From Yponomeuta sedellus (taxonomy: Eukaryota > Arthropoda > Insecta > Lepidoptera > Yponomeutidae): 64,000 nt of DNA. The notes beneath the pieces were generated by a model. That model searched no databases, was not told the origin of the DNA, and was given only the letters and a program-made list of their open reading frames with translations. Positions 62,774 through 64,000 of this stretch are shown piece by piece; the first letter of the stretch is position 1; each line of letters starts with the position of its first letter. The position numbers and the translations under genes were made by a program. The stretch covers positions 7,063,303 to 7,127,302 of the forward strand of contig OW203722.1 in assembly GCA_934045075.1 (NCBI GenBank), written 5' to 3'.

Positions 62774-63038
62774 ATGAAATTATTACATTATACTAGCCGC
62801 GTTACCAACTGAGTCGTAGGGCCATAAACGTCAATAGGGATAGGAATGTGCAACGCGTCCAAACATGTTATCGATAATCCGCTACCTGCATTCTACCCTC
62901 ATTAGCGTTCGCTTATCGCTAGCTTCTGATTGGTCGTAATATCATGCCGCCGCGCTGCCGTCGTCGCAAAGTTGTTGTTTTGCTATAATTATATGATTAC
63001 ATTCATGTGACAACTCTCGTCAAGTCTCGTCGCTCACA

Positions 63039-63522
63039 ATGAATAATTTATTTTTTAACGTAGACCTCAAGAAGTTACAAGGTGATGTTAGCTCTCAAAC
63101 TCGGACAGTGTTTCATAACGTTTCATAAGATTCGTAACGTATTTCTGTTTTTAAATGAATTTAAAAGTGACCCTAAAAAACTAGATTCAATGAATTTCAA
63201 TAAGCCACGTGAAATGGCAGCGCTTATTGGTGGTGTCAGTAGGGCGACAGTAGACCGAATAAAGACTGAAGTAGTGCAATCAGGCAGACCCTGCAAACCA
63301 CGAACAAATTATAAGAAACCAGTTAGTGTAACTAACATTGACGACTTTGATAAAAGTGTATTGAAGCGCGCGATTGCCTTGCGCGACTGGGTCAAGTGTG
63401 TGAGGCATGCCGAGGAACTTCAAAACACTGACTTACAGAAAGCCATTATAAGAGACGAACCACCGTTCATAATTAATCTGCAGGACGATACAGAGGACGA
63501 AGATTCCGATGAGGAAGAATAA
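63039..63522 (+). pseudogene. IS630/Tc1-like transposase, internally deleted
   Basis: A start at 63039 gives MNNLFFNVDLKKLQGD and QTRTVFHNV. After a small frame break near 63120, the second frame continues FNKPREMAALIGGVSRATVD (helix-turn-helix), a KPVSVTNIDDFDKSVLKRAI linker, then RDWVKCVRHAEELQ and an acidic tail ending DDTEDEDSDEEE. In the DDE_3-type insect transposases I know, the catalytic core lies between the DDFDK.V.RR segment and the W..C..HAE region. Here they are joined directly, so the core is gone. The 5' flank to about 62780 looks like its leader. Confidence 0.6.
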
Positions 63523-63535
63523 ACGTTATTTATAT

Positions 63536-63608
63536 AGCCATAGCCAGAGGTCGCGGGTTCGAATCCCGGCATGGGTGGAATTTTTAGCCTCTAAATAGGT
63601 TTTTAAAA
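63536..63608 (+). mobile_element. Family T fragment
   Basis: Starts inside the tRNA-like domain (ATAGCCAGAGGTCGCGGGTT) and ends GCCTCTAAATAGGTTTTTAA at the T-run. It lies 14 bases after the transposase stop. Confidence 0.8.
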
Positions 63609-63624
63609 CTGTCAGAAGGCCGAA

Positions 63625-64000
63625 GTGCATAGAAACAAACATTCGACAGCCGTTAACAGATTGTTAGTGTACGGACTGGGGATTCCGTATTTTCTTTTTG
63701 AACTTTTAAACGAAACGATTTCATCTAAGCTCCAGTCTGATGATGTCAACATTGCCGAGGCTTATATAAAGCTTAAATTCAGCAAAAAAGCTGCAATACC
63801 TTCTTCAATTCATTGCTAAGCCGGAAAACAAACAGGAAGGCAAGAGTGTCGTATTTAGTTCGCTCCAGCGCTTTAGGGCAAAGCAATATCATTTTGAAAA
63901 CTTTTTCGCTCCAATCTGCGTGATCGATTTGGCTGAGCGTGTATTTGCAAGGATTTATTTCCCCTTTCTATTCGTGGTGAGCTTACATTGCTTGGCTTAT
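63625..64000 (+). other. Unidentified frame and MITE-like end at the window edge
   Basis: 63650-63670 carries TTAACAGATTGTTAGTGT, the terminal word of the MITE at 37181. An overlapping 64-codon frame (63625-63819) includes FLFELLNETISSKLQSDD and has no domain I recognise. Sequence to 64000 is otherwise unassigned and may continue outside. Confidence 0.4.

Overview
This window looks like gene-poor nuclear DNA from a moth or butterfly (Lepidoptera). It is AT-rich and crowded with the repeats typical of that order: short 3' ends of non-LTR retrotransposons (LINEs), Pol III-derived SINEs, mariner and hAT relics, palindromic foldback elements and microsatellites. I recognise no intact host protein gene, functional tRNA or rRNA gene, or CRISPR array. 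Every longer reading frame I could identify is transposase, LINE or SINE sequence, and all of these are broken.

Layout. 1-2080 is a retroelement end that runs into about 409 perfect CATTT units. 2-20 kb holds an internally deleted mariner (about 4.2-4.5 kb), a nested SINE cluster (6.7-8.2 kb), a non-autonomous hAT element with a clear 8-bp target duplication (9.1-9.6 kb), a foldback tRNA-like element (10.8 kb), an LTR end with primer-binding site (14.1 kb), a mariner end (17.7 kb) and a hAT relic (19.1-19.4 kb). 20-40 kb holds a SINE at the junction of a local duplication (22.7-23.7 kb), nested SINEs (24.1-24.7 kb), layered microsatellites, a LINE RNase H/zinc-knuckle C-terminus cut by a SINE (33.5-34.5 kb) and a PIF/Harbinger-like element (34.6-35.1 kb). 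40-64 kb holds a dead mariner (41.8-43.1 kb) with a nearby copied fragment, a 1.6-kb inverted-repeat element carrying a two-exon THAP domain (49.4-51.0 kb), two large palindromic elements (51.6-52.4 and 62.4-62.8 kb), more SINEs, a hammerhead-like motif (62.24 kb) and an internally deleted IS630/Tc1-like transposase (63.0-63.5 kb).

Four SINE-like families recur; the letters are mine. Family T has a tRNA-like domain and often a foldback structure. Family S is derived from 5S rRNA, with about 14 pieces in two subfamilies (A and B). Family G has a tRNA-like head beginning GGCCTCGGTGGCGCAGCGG. Family U starts near GTAGCCTATAAACGTCCCAC and carries TCTCAGAGAGAG. Direct target-site duplications support retroposition for many T and S copies.

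The most interesting signals are: the foldback T copies, whose inverted arm starts at the Pol III-type T-run in 4 of 4 TSD-bounded cases; retention of the 5S internal promoter and terminator spacing in family S; the spliced THAP domain inside a 27-bp inverted-repeat element; a shared nonsense codon proving copying of an already dead mariner; three microsatellites with the same concentric CpG-core layout; and the hammerhead-like motif. All coordinates were read by eye, so edges may be off by a few bases.
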